Shown: positions 1 to 7,929, counted from the first letter of the stretch. The stretch: 52,681 nt of DNA from VBCK01 sp035511515 (GCA_035511515.1 DATKFG010000067.1:1-52681), one strand, 5' to 3'. Notes: generated from the letters alone by a model not told the origin. Numbers and translations: made by a program.

Positions 1-269
1 TGGCGCGGGTTCACCACCGCCACCGCAAGCCCCGCCGCCTGCAGGGCGGCTGCGGCCGCCTTTTCATAGCCGCCGGTGGCCTCCAAGACGATCAGATCGA
101 CATCTTGTTGGCGCAGCAGCGCCGTGAGCGACTCCATACCCCCAGCGTCGTTGGCGAAACGCTCGCTCCGATCGGCCCAGGCCACATCCAGCCAGTCCTT
201 GGACACATCGATCCCAGCGTTGGCGCGCGGCGCCGCTACCGCTTCCCTGCCTTGCGGATGCACGTTCAT
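1..269 (-). CDS. IS110-family transposase, N-terminal DEDD domain (partial)
   Basis: The frame opens at ATG (267-269) and runs off the window start. After a short leader the protein reads GIDVSKDWLDVAWADRSERF, then LIVLEATGGYE, then AVAVVNPR. This is the RuvC-like DEDD domain that opens IS110-family transposases: the first acidic residue is in GIDVSK and the second is in the EATGGYE strand. These enzymes act as recombinases guided by an element-encoded bridge RNA. The C-terminal domain with the catalytic serine lies outside the window, so intactness cannot be judged. No frameshift or stop interrupts the visible 89 codons. Confidence 0.85.
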   Translation of the reverse strand, partial: MNVHPQGREAVAAPRANAGIDVSKDWLDVAWADRSERFANDAGGMESLTALLRQQDVDLIVLEATGGYEKAAAAALQAAGLAVAVVNPR

Positions 270-496
270 GACGTTGGCAACTGTTCGGGTTACACGGTTG
301 GAAGAAGGAGTCCGCTGCGCGTTGACCGTTTGCTCTCCCACGAGCTCGAGACTCCGGGGATGGACAGGTTTGGCGCGCATCACGGACAAACTGTCTCCGG
401 CAAGATCGCCGGAGGGCGCCGCCGGCCGCCTGCGGCCGCCGGCGGCGCCAGAACAAAGTTTACGATTCATGGCTTCCCCTTGCATTGAAACATACA
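270..496 (-). ncRNA. Candidate IS110 bridge RNA region (structured non-coding end upstream of the transposase)
   Basis: In IS110-group elements the non-coding end upstream of the transposase encodes a structured bridge RNA that pairs with both target and donor DNA. This stretch has three consecutive hairpins. One is a GC-rich stem at 416-450. The second is CTCCGGC/GCCGGAG at 395-401 and 408-414. The third is GACAG-g-TTTG/CAAACTGTC at 363-372 and 387-395, with a 14-base loop. CTCTCCC at 333-339 also occurs in the dispersed repeat across the inferred insertion point, so it could be a target guide. The exact RNA ends cannot be set from sequence. An IS1111-type arrangement (RNA downstream of the transposase) is the main alternative. 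Confidence 0.45.
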
Positions 497-501
497 AGGG
501 G
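476..501. repeat. Perfect 7-bp inverted repeat spanning the IS/target junction
   Basis: CCCCTTG at 476-482 and CAAGGGG at 495-501 are perfectly complementary and separated by 12 bases. The right arm crosses the inferred element boundary at 496/497, so part of the palindrome is target sequence. It may be fortuitous, or it may reflect similarity between donor end and target. Confidence 0.5.
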
Positions 502-514
502 AGGGGGTGAGGGC
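497..514. repeat. Half copy of the dispersed GC-rich repeat, interrupted by the IS110 element
   Basis: Eighteen bases, from AGGGGAGG to GAGGGC, are identical to the right end of the inverted-repeat element at 16696-16713. The match stops abruptly at the IS110 side. The simplest reading is that the insertion sequence entered a full copy of the repeat and the other half lies beyond it. Confidence 0.6.
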
Positions 515-532
515 ATGCGAATGCCTACGTAC

Positions 533-558
533 TTGCAACAAGGAGGGGCCGTTACAAT
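533..558 (+). promoter_or_regulatory. Possible promoter for yggT
   Basis: TACAAT at 553-558 is a good -10 match. The best -35 candidate is TTGCAA at 533-538, but the spacer is only 14 bases, which is short. The yggT start lies about 29 bases downstream of the -10. The region sits between the IS110/repeat junction and the gene. Confidence 0.3.
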
Positions 559-586
559 CGGCGCGGTTCACGACGGCGGAGGCCGG

Positions 587-1129
587 ATGCTGCTGCTCGA
601 AGTGGTCCAGATGCTGCTGAACACGGCCGCGGCGCTGCTGGGAGGCGCCCTGCTGCTGCGGGTGTACCTGTCCTGGCTGCGCATCGCCGGCCGCAATCCG
701 CTGTATCAGCTTTCCTGGGCGTTGACCGAATGGCTGGTCAAGCCGTTTCGGGCGCTGGTGCCGGGCCGGGCGCGCCTGGATTGGGCGTGCGTGGCGGCGG
801 CGCTGGCGGTGGCGCTGGCGTTTGTGCTGCTGATGCGGCTGATCGGCATCGGCGCCGTGCCCGACTGGGCGTTGCTGGTGCCCCAGGCGCTCGGACTGAT
901 CGTCCACTGGGCGCTGTACATGCTGACCGTGCTGGTCTTCATCTACGTGCTGCTCAGCCTGGTCAACCCGCACGCGCCGCTGGCGCCGACGTTCGATCTG
1001 CTGACGCGCCCGCTGCTGGCTCCGTTCCGGCGCGCGCTGCCGCCGATCGGGGGCTTCGACCTGTCGCCGATCGCGTTTCTGGTCGTGGTCCAGATCCTGC
1101 TGCTGGTGCTCGATTGGGCGCACCTGTAG
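587..1129 (+). CDS. yggT: YggT family membrane protein
   Basis: A 180-residue hydrophobic protein made of two similar YGGT repeats. The first spans about residues 1-90 with NPLYQLSWALTEWLVKPFR at 37-55. The second spans about 100-180 with FDLLTRPLLAPFRRALPP at 136-153. Four or more membrane segments are apparent. The family is widespread in the bacterial inner membrane and linked loosely to osmotic tolerance and cell division; no enzymatic function is known. The start at ATG 587 was chosen because GGAGG lies just upstream and the repeat homology begins there. A longer upstream extension would read through repeat DNA. The gene converges on the pfkB-like gene 28 bases downstream. Confidence 0.85.
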   Translation: MLLLEVVQMLLNTAAALLGGALLLRVYLSWLRIAGRNPLYQLSWALTEWLVKPFRALVPGRARLDWACVAAALAVALAFVLLMRLIGIGAVPDWALLVPQALGLIVHWALYMLTVLVFIYVLLSLVNPHAPLAPTFDLLTRPLLAPFRRALPPIGGFDLSPIAFLVVVQILLLVLDWAHL

Positions 1130-1157
1130 CGGGCTGCCGGCGGCGGAACGCGCCCGA

Positions 1158-2090
1158 TCACCAGGGGCGGTATCCGAAAGCCTCCAGGAAGCGCTCCTCG
1201 ATCTGAGCCCGCGACGGCGTGTGCCGTTGCGCGCCGGAATGCTCGATCTTGAGCGCGCCCATCACGGAAGCCAGCCGCCCCGTGGTCGGCCAGTCCATCT
1301 CGTGCGAGATGCCGTACAGCAGCCCGGCGCGATAGGCATCGCCGCAACCGGTCGGGTCGCGCACGATCCGGGCCGGCGCGGCCGGGATCTCCACGATCGT
1401 GCCGTCGGCCCAGATCCGCGATCCGAGCGCGCCGAGCGTCACGACCACCGCTTTGAGGCGCCGCGCCAGCGCCTGCGGATCCGATCCGGTCTTGGCGGCC
1501 ATCAGCTTGGCTTCGTAGTCGTTCAGCGCCAGGTAGTGCGCGCGCTCGATGAACGAGTCCAGTTCGGCCGCCTCGAACATCGGCATGCCCTGGCCCGGAT
1601 CGAAAACGAACGGGATGCCCGCTTCGCTCATCTGGCGGGCATGCAGCAGCATGCCCTCGCGCCCGTCCGGCCCGAGGATGCCCAGTTCCAGGCCGCGGGG
1701 TTCGATCGCGTTCAGGTGCGAATGCGACATGGCGCCCGGATGAAACGCCGTGATCTGGTTGTCGTCCAGGTCGGTCGTGATGAACGCCTGCGCCGTCAAC
1801 GTGCCCGGAATCTGGCGCACGAACCGGCGGTCGATCCCGAGCCGGTCCAGGTGATCCAGGTAAGGCTGGCAGTCGTCCCCGACCGTGGCCATCGGCAGCG
1901 GCGAACCGCCCAGCAGCGCCAGGCTGTAGGCGATGTTGCCGGCGCATCCCCCGAATTCCCGGCGCAGCGTGGGAACCAGGAACGAGACGTTCAGGATGTG
2001 CACCTGGTCGGGCAGGATGTGGTCCTTGAAGCGACCCGAAAACACCATGATCGAGTCGAAGGCGAACGATCCGCAGATCAGCGTGGCCAT
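1158..2090 (-). CDS. PfkB-family carbohydrate/nucleoside kinase (adenosine-kinase-like)
   Basis: A 310-residue ribokinase-fold kinase. The N-terminal substrate loop GGCAGNIA is at 47-54. The C-terminal PfkB signature DPTGCGDAYRAG carries the catalytic Asp and the anion hole in GCGD at 248-251. Such proteins next to accBC-prmA in beta-proteobacteria are usually labelled adenosine kinase or carbohydrate kinase, but the substrate cannot be read from sequence. The start at ATG 2090 fits the family N-terminus (ATLICGSFAFD). It is the last gene of the minus-strand block and begins 10 bases after the DUF3426 gene ends, so co-transcription is likely. Confidence 0.85.
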   Translation of the reverse strand: MATLICGSFAFDSIMVFSGRFKDHILPDQVHILNVSFLVPTLRREFGGCAGNIAYSLALLGGSPLPMATVGDDCQPYLDHLDRLGIDRRFVRQIPGTLTAQAFITTDLDDNQITAFHPGAMSHSHLNAIEPRGLELGILGPDGREGMLLHARQMSEAGIPFVFDPGQGMPMFEAAELDSFIERAHYLALNDYEAKLMAAKTGSDPQALARRLKAVVVTLGALGSRIWADGTIVEIPAAPARIVRDPTGCGDAYRAGLLYGISHEMDWPTTGRLASVMGALKIEHSGAQRHTPSRAQIEERFLEAFGYRPW

Positions 2091-2100
2091 CGGTTCGCGT

Positions 2101-3165
2101 TCATAAATAGAAAGGATAAAGAACGAAGCCCGAGGCACTCAACCCGCGCGCCTCGAACACCAGCCGCACCGACAGGTCGGAGCCGGGCGAAAGGCCCTCG
2201 TCCAGGCGGGACGAGGGCTCGCCGCTGGAGGCCAGGTAGTCCACCGGCCGGAACACCTTGCGGGCGATGGTCCGGTTCTGGGTATCGGTCAGCGTGACCT
2301 CGATCGCCGGCAGGGCCATCACGAACGGGGCGCGGCTGCGGATGGCCGCATTGAGCTCGATCACGTCGGTGCCCGGGATCGCCGCCAGCTCCGAGCCCAC
2401 GATGGTCAGCAGTTCGGCGTGTTCGGGCCAGCCGACCGAGCAGCCGTACAGGTGGCACACGCGAGCCAGCAGCGGACGAAGCGACGGCCAGGCTTCCAGC
2501 GCATCGGTACGCAAGGCCAGCCCGAGCTGCACGATCGCCAGCAGCGCCAGCGGCACGCAGGCAGCGCCCAACGCACCGCGCAGGCGCCGGGTGCGGCGCT
2601 GCTCCTCGGAGTCCAGAAAGGAGGGCGCCTCGAGCTCCTCGACTTCCGGCGCGGGCGAGGCTTCGGCGGTGCCTTCCTCATCGAGCTGCACCGAATAGCT
2701 CGCGGGATCGGCCGCCGCGCCCCGATGCGGCTTGATGCGCGCCGCTACCGCGGCGCCCTCGTCACGGGCCTCTGGACCCTGCGCCTCGGGCGCGCCGAAC
2801 AGCGTCGGCACCGCCAACTCGTCGCGGATCGGCTCCAGTGCGCGCCGGATCCGATCGGGCGGCACCTTGGCGGCCGGCGGGTGCGGGCGCGCGGCCGGCT
2901 GCGGCGATGGGCGCGGCGGCAACGCCGAGGCGGGCGGCGGCGCCGAGGCGGGCACCGCCACCGACGGACCCGGCAGCGCGGCGCCACCGATCGGGGCTTC
3001 CTCTCCGTGCGGCAGCGCGCGATTGTCCACGTAGCTCAAGCTGCCGATCGCGTCGAACACTTGCCGGCACTCGCCGCAACGGACCAGTCCGCCCCGCAGC
3101 TTCAATTGGTCCGCGATCACGCGAAACAGCGCGCGACAGTGCGGACAGCGCGCTGCCAGCGCCAT
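2101..3165 (-). CDS. Zinc-ribbon and DUF3426 domain membrane protein
   Basis: A 354-residue protein. The N-terminus is a MJ0042-type zinc ribbon with Cys7, Cys10, Cys30 and Cys33 (CPHC and CGEC). Then comes a long Pro/Ala-rich linker at about 60-180, one membrane segment at about 196-218, and a DUF3426 domain to the end. The layout puts the zinc ribbon in the cytoplasm and DUF3426 in the periplasm. Its function is not known. It follows prmA by 2 bases and precedes the PfkB gene by 10, an arrangement typical of Burkholderiales. The ATG at 3165 is preferred over an upstream in-frame start inside prmA because the zinc ribbon begins at once. Confidence 0.85.
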   Translation of the reverse strand: MALAARCPHCRALFRVIADQLKLRGGLVRCGECRQVFDAIGSLSYVDNRALPHGEEAPIGGAALPGPSVAVPASAPPPASALPPRPSPQPAARPHPPAAKVPPDRIRRALEPIRDELAVPTLFGAPEAQGPEARDEGAAVAARIKPHRGAAADPASYSVQLDEEGTAEASPAPEVEELEAPSFLDSEEQRRTRRLRGALGAACVPLALLAIVQLGLALRTDALEAWPSLRPLLARVCHLYGCSVGWPEHAELLTIVGSELAAIPGTDVIELNAAIRSRAPFVMALPAIEVTLTDTQNRTIARKVFRPVDYLASSGEPSSRLDEGLSPGSDLSVRLVFEARGLSASGFVLYPFYL

Positions 3166-3167
3166 GG

Positions 3168-4139
3168 TCAGTGGCTCGTGCGGCGGCCGGCCAGGCAGAC
3201 CCAGTCGCCGTCGGCGCCCCACACCGACAAGCGCAGGCGCGCATCGGCCGCACGGTAGGCGCCGGCCAGCGCCTCGTACTGGCGCGCCAGCACGCCCGCC
3301 AGCACGATGGTCCCCGCCTCGGCCAAGTGCCTGACCAGGACCGGGGCCAGCAGCATCAGCGGATTGGCCAGGATGTTGGCGATCACGACGTCGAATCCCG
3401 CGTTGGGGCCTTCGGAAGACAGCAGGCCGGGGTCAGTGTAATCGGCCCGCACATCGTTGCGGCGTGAGTTCTCGCGCGCCGCCTGCAGCGCCAGCGGATC
3501 GATGTCGACGCCGGCGACCCGGCGCGCGCCCAGCTTGGCGGCGGCGATCGCCAGGATGCCGGAGCCGCAGCCGTAGTCCAGCACGCGAGCGTGCGGCGGC
3601 AGGTTGGCCTGCAGCCATTGCAGGCACAAGCGGGTGCTCGGGTGGGTGCCGGTGCCGAACGCCATCCCGGGATCCAGCCGCAGGTTCACGGCCGACGGGT
3701 CGGGCGGATCGGCCCACGTGGGCACGACCCACAGGCGCCCGATCCGAAGCGGCGCGAACTGCTCCCGACTCGACCGAACCCAGTCCTGCGCCGCAATGCG
3801 CCGCACCGCTACCACGGCCGCCGGTTCGCGTTGGAGCCGGCGCGCCGCCACCGACAGCACCTGGTCGGCCGCTTGATGCGGCCCGAGCAGCACCCGCAAT
3901 CGGTTGCGCGGCCACACGGTGGGGGTCGAGTCCACGGCTTCGGCGTACACCGGCTGCTCCGATCCGGATTCGGCGTCGGCGTCCTCCAGGCTGACCGACA
4001 GCGCGCCGGCCTGCAGCAGCGCATCCGACCAGGCCTCGGCGCATGGCGCCTCGGCGAGCAGCTCCAATTCGATCAGATACGCCGCGGACTCGTGCGCGTC
4101 AGGATCTGGGGGCGTGGATGGCGGCCAGTCGCTTTTCAA
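3168..4139 (-). CDS. prmA: Ribosomal protein L11 methyltransferase
   Basis: A 323-residue class I SAM-dependent methyltransferase that modifies ribosomal protein L11. Diagnostic segments are FGTGTHPST at 161-169, the SAM-binding loop VLDYGCGSG at 186-194, and NILANPL near 253. The only start that keeps the N-terminal domain intact is TTG at 4139, which overlaps the end of accC by 41 bases. A shorter start at a later CTG or TTG is possible because the first 20 residues are Pro/Asp-rich and poorly conserved. It is part of the aroQ-accB-accC-prmA-DUF3426-pfkB run. Confidence 0.9.
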   Translation of the reverse strand: MKSDWPPSTPPDPDAHESAAYLIELELLAEAPCAEAWSDALLQAGALSVSLEDADAESGSEQPVYAEAVDSTPTVWPRNRLRVLLGPHQAADQVLSVAARRLQREPAAVVAVRRIAAQDWVRSSREQFAPLRIGRLWVVPTWADPPDPSAVNLRLDPGMAFGTGTHPSTRLCLQWLQANLPPHARVLDYGCGSGILAIAAAKLGARRVAGVDIDPLALQAARENSRRNDVRADYTDPGLLSSEGPNAGFDVVIANILANPLMLLAPVLVRHLAEAGTIVLAGVLARQYEALAGAYRAADARLRLSVWGADGDWVCLAGRRTSH

Positions 4140-5457
4140 GGTAGTGGATGCTGGTGCCGCCCTGGATGAACTTTTCGTCCAGCATCAGCTCGCGGTGCAG
4201 CGCGATGTTGGACTGGATGCCTTCGACGACCATCTCGGACAGCGCGATCCGCATCCGTGCGATCGCCTGGCTGCGGCTGTCGCCATAGCAGATCACCTTG
4301 CCGATCAGCGAATCATAGTGCGGCGGAACGAAGTAGCCGGCGTAGGCGTGCGAGTCGACCCGCACTCCGGGTCCGCCGGGGGGGTGCCAGGCCGTGATGC
4401 GGCCCGGGCTGGGCGTGAACTTGAAGGGATCTTCCGCGTTGATCCGGCACTCGATCGCGTGTCCGCGCGAGGTGATGTCGCGTTGCCGCAGCGTCAGCTT
4501 CTGCCCGGAGGCGATCCGGATCTGCTGCTGAACGATGTCCACGCCGGTCACCATCTCGGTGACCGGGTGCTCGACCTGTACGCGCGTGTTCATCTCGATG
4601 AAGTAGAACTCGCCCCCCTCGAACAGGAACTCGAAGGTGCCGGCCCCCCGGTAATCGATCTTGCGGCAGGCCTCGGCGCAGCGCTCGCCGATGCGCTCGA
4701 TCAGCTTGCGCGCGATTCCGGGCGCGGGCGCCTCCTCCAGGACCTTCTGATGGCGCCGCTGCATCGAGCAGTCGCGGTCGCCCAGCCAGACCGCGTTGCG
4801 GCTCTGATCCGACAGCACCTGGATCTCGATGTGGCGCGGGTTCTCGAGAAACTTCTCCAGGTACACGGCCGGGTTGCCGAAGGCGACGTGCGCCTCCTGG
4901 CGCGTCATGGCAACCGCGCTCAGCAGCGCCGCCTCGGTGTGCACCGGCCGCATGCCGCGGCCGCCGCCGCCGCCGGCGGCCTTCACGATGACCGGGTAGC
5001 CGAGCGCGCGGGCGATCTTGACGATCTCGCGCGCCTCGTCGGGCAACTGCCCCTCGGATCCCGGCACGGTCGGCACGCCCGCCTCGACCATCGCCCGCTT
5101 GGCCGAGATCTTGTCGCCCATCAGCCGGATCGATTCGGGCCGGGGCCCGATGAACACGAATCCGCTGCGTTCGCATCGCTCGGCAAAATCGGCGTTCTCC
5201 GAAAGGAATCCATAACCGGGGTGGATCGCCTCGGCGTCGGTGACCTCGGCTGCGCTGATGATGGCCGGCACATTCAGGTAGCTGTCCTTCGACGGCGCCG
5301 GTCCGATGCAGACCGATTCGTCGGCCAGCTTCACGTATTTGGCGTCGGTGTCGGCTTCCGAATGCACGACCACGGTGCGTATGCCGAGCTCACGGCAGGC
5401 CCGCTGGATGCGCAGCGCAATCTCGCCGCGGTTGGCGATCAGGATCTTTCCGAACAT
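4099..5457 (-). CDS. accC: Biotin carboxylase subunit of acetyl-CoA carboxylase
   Basis: The protein has 452 residues, the usual length. It carboxylates the biotin on AccB at the expense of ATP, the first step of fatty-acid synthesis. The N-terminus FGKILIANRGEIA, the ATP-grasp glycine loop GGGGGRGM at 162-169 and EMNTRVQVEHPVTE are all canonical. The ATG at 5457 begins exactly at the family N-terminus and lies 8 bases after the accB stop. The 3' end overlaps the prmA start. No anomaly was seen. Confidence 0.97.
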   Translation of the reverse strand: MFGKILIANRGEIALRIQRACRELGIRTVVVHSEADTDAKYVKLADESVCIGPAPSKDSYLNVPAIISAAEVTDAEAIHPGYGFLSENADFAERCERSGFVFIGPRPESIRLMGDKISAKRAMVEAGVPTVPGSEGQLPDEAREIVKIARALGYPVIVKAAGGGGGRGMRPVHTEAALLSAVAMTRQEAHVAFGNPAVYLEKFLENPRHIEIQVLSDQSRNAVWLGDRDCSMQRRHQKVLEEAPAPGIARKLIERIGERCAEACRKIDYRGAGTFEFLFEGGEFYFIEMNTRVQVEHPVTEMVTGVDIVQQQIRIASGQKLTLRQRDITSRGHAIECRINAEDPFKFTPSPGRITAWHPPGGPGVRVDSHAYAGYFVPPHYDSLIGKVICYGDSRSQAIARMRIALSEMVVEGIQSNIALHRELMLDEKFIQGGTSIHYLEKRLAAIHAPRS

Positions 5458-5465
5458 CGGCCAGG

Positions 5466-5915
5466 CTAGGCGATCACGAACAGGACCTGGCCGTATTCGA
5501 CGGCCTGGCCGTTTTCGACCAGGATCTCCTTGATCGTACCGGCCACCTCCGCTTCGATCTCGTTCAGAAGCTTCATGGCCTCGATGATGCACAGCGTGTC
5601 GCCCGGCTTCACGGCATGGCCGACCTCGACGAACACCTTGGCGCCCGGCCCCGGCGAGCGATAGAAGGTCCCGACCATGGGCGACTTCACCTCGTACCCT
5701 TTGGGCTCCTCGAGCATGGGCGCGCCGGCGGCCGCCGGCGCGCCGGACGGCGGCATGGCCAGGGCCGCCGCAAGGCCCGCGCCGGTCGGGGCCGGGCTGT
5801 GCGCGCCGGCCTGCTTGACGATGCGCACCTTGTCCTCGCCCTCGGTCACTTCCAGCTCGGCGATGCCGGACTCCGCCACCAGGTCGATCAGCGTCTTGAG
5901 CTTGCGAAGGTCCAT
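5466..5915 (-). CDS. accB: Biotin carboxyl carrier protein of acetyl-CoA carboxylase
   Basis: A 149-residue carrier protein. After an N-terminal segment (MDLRKLKTLIDL) and an Ala/Pro-rich linker at about 38-68, the biotinyl domain begins at SPMVGTFYRSP, which includes the typical thumb region. The biotinylated lysine is K115 in EAMKLLNE. The gene is directly upstream of accC, as in most proteobacteria, and 34 bases downstream of aroQ. Confidence 0.97.
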   Translation of the reverse strand: MDLRKLKTLIDLVAESGIAELEVTEGEDKVRIVKQAGAHSPAPTGAGLAAALAMPPSGAPAAAGAPMLEEPKGYEVKSPMVGTFYRSPGPGAKVFVEVGHAVKPGDTLCIIEAMKLLNEIEAEVAGTIKEILVENGQAVEYGQVLFVIA

Positions 5916-5949
5916 CGTCCGGTGGCTCCGCGGTCGGGACCCAGCCCGC

Positions 5950-6411
5950 TCAGGCTCCGGCGCCCGCAGGCGGCGCGCTGTAGGTGGCGGCAAATTCCAG
6001 CGCCAGCCGGTAGCCCGCGGTGCCCAGACCGACGATGGCGCCCACCGCCAGGTCCGACAGCAGCGAGCGGTGGCGGAAGCGCTCGCGCCGGTACACGTTG
6101 GAGATGTGCACCTCGACGAACGCAATGGCCACCGCAGCCAGCGCGTCCCGCAACGCCACGCTGGTGTGGGTCAAGGCTCCGGCGTTGATGATGATGAAGT
6201 CGGTTCCGTCGGTGCGCGCGGCGTGTACCCGATCGATCAGAGCGCCCTCGTGGTTGCTCTGAAACGCCTGCAGGGTCAGCCCGAGCCGGGCTGCGCTTTG
6301 CGCCAGCTCGCGCTCGATGTCGGCCAGCGTGCTGCGGCCGTAAACGGCCGGCTCCCGGCTGCCGAGCAGATTCAGATTCGGTCCGTTGATGACGAGGATC
6401 GAGCGTGCCAC
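5950..6411 (-). CDS. aroQ: 3-dehydroquinate dehydratase, type II
   Basis: Third step of the shikimate pathway. The protein begins ARSILVINGPNLNLLGSREP, with the catalytic Tyr in AVYG, the conserved NAGALTHTSVALRDA, the catalytic His in EVHISN, and the arginine-rich RRERFRH. It is 153 residues from the GTG at 6411, close to the family length. A TTG at 6474 would add 21 residues not found in the family, so the GTG is preferred. The gene opens the accBC block, and a promoter candidate lies about 75-105 bases upstream. Confidence 0.93.
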   Translation of the reverse strand: MARSILVINGPNLNLLGSREPAVYGRSTLADIERELAQSAARLGLTLQAFQSNHEGALIDRVHAARTDGTDFIIINAGALTHTSVALRDALAAVAIAFVEVHISNVYRRERFRHRSLLSDLAVGAIVGLGTAGYRLALEFAATYSAPPAGAGA

Positions 6412-6487
6412 CTGGGGGATCGCCGCGCCGCAGCGGCCCGGATCCGTGCGAACGCGCACGAAGATAGGCAGCAAAAGGCGTCAGTTA

Positions 6488-6515
6488 TTAGTATGAAGCG
6501 GCGAATTGTCTACAA
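6488..6515 (-). promoter_or_regulatory. Candidate sigma-70 promoter for the aroQ-accBC operon, with overlapping palindrome
   Basis: On the minus strand TTGTAG (6510-6515) and TACTAA (6488-6493) are separated by 16 bases. A perfect 7-bp palindrome with a 2-base centre, GAATTGT-CT-ACAATTC (6503-6518), covers the -35 region and could be an operator. It lies between the tlpA stop and the aroQ start. Confidence 0.4.
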
Positions 6516-6556
6516 TTCACCCAGACTTGTCCAGCGGGGGCGCCGGGCGGGCGCCG

Positions 6557-7111
6557 CTACAGATGGCCGTATTCGGCTACCCAGCGACGCAGCTTCAGGC
6601 CCTCGATCCGGCCTGTGTGTCCCTCTATGAGACGGCCGTCCGGGGAGATCAGGGCAGTATAGGGCAGCACCGCCTCGGTGTTGCCCAGCCGCTGCGCCAG
6701 CTCCATGCCCTCCAATCCGGCCACCAGCAGCGGAAAGCGCAGCCGATGCTGGCTGCGGAATTCGCGCACTTTGTCCGCATCGTCCACGCCGATGCCGATG
6801 ACCGCGAGGTTGCGGCCCTGGGACTGATCGACCAGCCGCTGCAGTTCGGGCATCTCCTCCACGCAGGGCGTGCACCAGGTGGCCCAGAAGTTCACGATCA
6901 GCAGCTTGCCCTGCCAGGTCTTCAATGGCCGCTGCACGCCATCGGCGTCCGGCAGGTCCAGCGTGAAAAGGGCCAGCGCGGCCGCGTCGGCGCCGTGGCG
7001 CGCCGGCTGGCGCCAGCTCCAGATGGCCCCGCCCGCCAGCGCGAACGCGGTGGCCAGACCGATCGCCATCGGAACGGCACGCCGCCGCGCCATCGAAGCG
7101 GGCTCGCTCAT
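6557..7111 (-). CDS. TlpA/ResA-type thiol-disulfide oxidoreductase
   Basis: A 184-residue membrane-anchored thioredoxin-fold protein. One hydrophobic segment at about 14-33 serves as signal anchor and places the domain in the periplasm. The redox motif WCTPC has cysteines at 80 and 83, within NFWATWCTPC. The cis-Pro region is PYTALISPDG. Such proteins reduce disulfides for cytochrome c assembly or general periplasmic redox control, and the specific partner is not evident. It follows the nucleotidyltransferase-like gene by 19 bases and precedes aroQ. Confidence 0.88.
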   Translation of the reverse strand: MSEPASMARRRAVPMAIGLATAFALAGGAIWSWRQPARHGADAAALALFTLDLPDADGVQRPLKTWQGKLLIVNFWATWCTPCVEEMPELQRLVDQSQGRNLAVIGIGVDDADKVREFRSQHRLRFPLLVAGLEGMELAQRLGNTEAVLPYTALISPDGRLIEGHTGRIEGLKLRRWVAEYGHL

Positions 7112-7130
7112 CGCGATCGACCGGCCTGCC

Positions 7131-7823
7131 TCAGTCGTCGCGGCCGGTGCTGCCGGTCGGAGCGCTCGTCTCGGCCAGCAGCCGCTCGAGCATGGCGACG
7201 GTGGCCCGCCCGGCCCGCTCCACCGGGTGCAACTGCGGGTCTTTGGGGCGCCCCGATGGCGCCACCCGCAGCGCGATCGGATCCATCACGTTGAGCGTGA
7301 CGCTGACGTTGCCGTCGATCGGGGCGCCGCGGGGCGGCGGCACCAGGAATTCAAGGACCTCCTGCGTGGTTTCAGCGTTAGGCCCGGCCTCGCGCACGTC
7401 GAACGACTGCGACGCGTTCAGCAGGAAGATCTCCACGTCCTTGGCACTGTCGGCGTACAGATTCAGGTGGATACCGGAATGGCCGGTCGCGGTGCCGTTC
7501 AGCACCGCGCCGACCAGGTGCGGGTCGAAGGCCAGCAGGCGCCGCATCCATTGCAGCGCCAGGCGCCGCAGCGCGGCCAGCTGTGCCGGCTGCGAGTCGG
7601 CCGCGAACAGCCGCAGGTAGCGCCTCAGTTCCGATTCGACCAGCACGTTGTCGGGCATCGCGCCGCCCATCCCGGCCGCATCGCCCACCAGCTCGCGCAC
7701 CGCCCTGCGCTTGGCCGTGGCGTAGTCGCATCCTTCTTCGGCGATCCAGCGCGCCGCCGCCGCGGCGATGGCCGTTCTGAGGTCTTCACCTCGGGCGGGG
7801 CTTCGAAGCGGATTCTGGGTCAT
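7131..7823 (-). CDS. Uncharacterised protein with a possible nucleotidyltransferase-like core
   Basis: A 230-residue protein, divergently placed from mpl. I recognise it as a conserved beta-proteobacterial protein found near mpl, but no function is established. The N-terminal half (residues 1-100) is helical and rich in Ala/Arg. Residues 104-136 (GAVLNG, then GHSGIHLNLY, then DVEIFLLN) resemble the Gly plus Asp-x-Glu pattern of minimal nucleotidyltransferases, with D129 and E131 as possible metal ligands. That is an inference from one motif. The ATG at 7823 has AAGG about 9 bases upstream. It probably shares a transcript with tlpA. Confidence 0.65.
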   Translation of the reverse strand: MTQNPLRSPARGEDLRTAIAAAAARWIAEEGCDYATAKRRAVRELVGDAAGMGGAMPDNVLVESELRRYLRLFAADSQPAQLAALRRLALQWMRRLLAFDPHLVGAVLNGTATGHSGIHLNLYADSAKDVEIFLLNASQSFDVREAGPNAETTQEVLEFLVPPPRGAPIDGNVSVTLNVMDPIALRVAPSGRPKDPQLHPVERAGRATVAMLERLLAETSAPTGSTGRDD

Positions 7824-7906
7824 GCCGTTTGGCCTTCAAATGTCCCCGACAATGCTACATTCTCGCGGCGCAGCAGACTGGACCAATGCTCTGCGCTGCG
7901 GCCGCC

Positions 7907-7929
7907 GGCCCAGCAGTCGGCTGCGGGCC
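7907..7929. promoter_or_regulatory. Hairpin in the mpl leader / divergent intergenic region
   Basis: GGCCC-A-GCAG-TCGG-CTGC-GGGCC forms a 9-bp stem with one bulged A and a TCGG tetraloop. It lies 110 bases before mpl in the 216-base region between two divergent genes. No T-run follows, so it is not a terminator. Its role is unknown. Confidence 0.35.

Larger units (their letters stand above)
1..496 (-). mobile_element. IS110-family insertion sequence, transposase-upstream end (element continues beyond the window)
   Basis: The minus strand carries the first 89 codons of an IS110-type transposase, preceded by about 225 bases of non-coding, hairpin-rich sequence. The outer boundary is placed at 496/497, because base 497 onward matches the right end of a dispersed repeat that is complete at 16586-16712. 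That looks like target sequence next to the element. The other end lies outside the window. IS110 elements usually lack long terminal inverted repeats, and none is visible here. The family call is firm from the protein. The exact boundary is inferred from the repeat match. Confidence 0.7.

Noticed and set aside
64..510. Several overlapping open frames across the IS110 end and the repeat
   Set aside because: They are Arg- or Ser-rich shadows of GC-rich non-coding DNA and of the transposase frame. None resembles a known protein.
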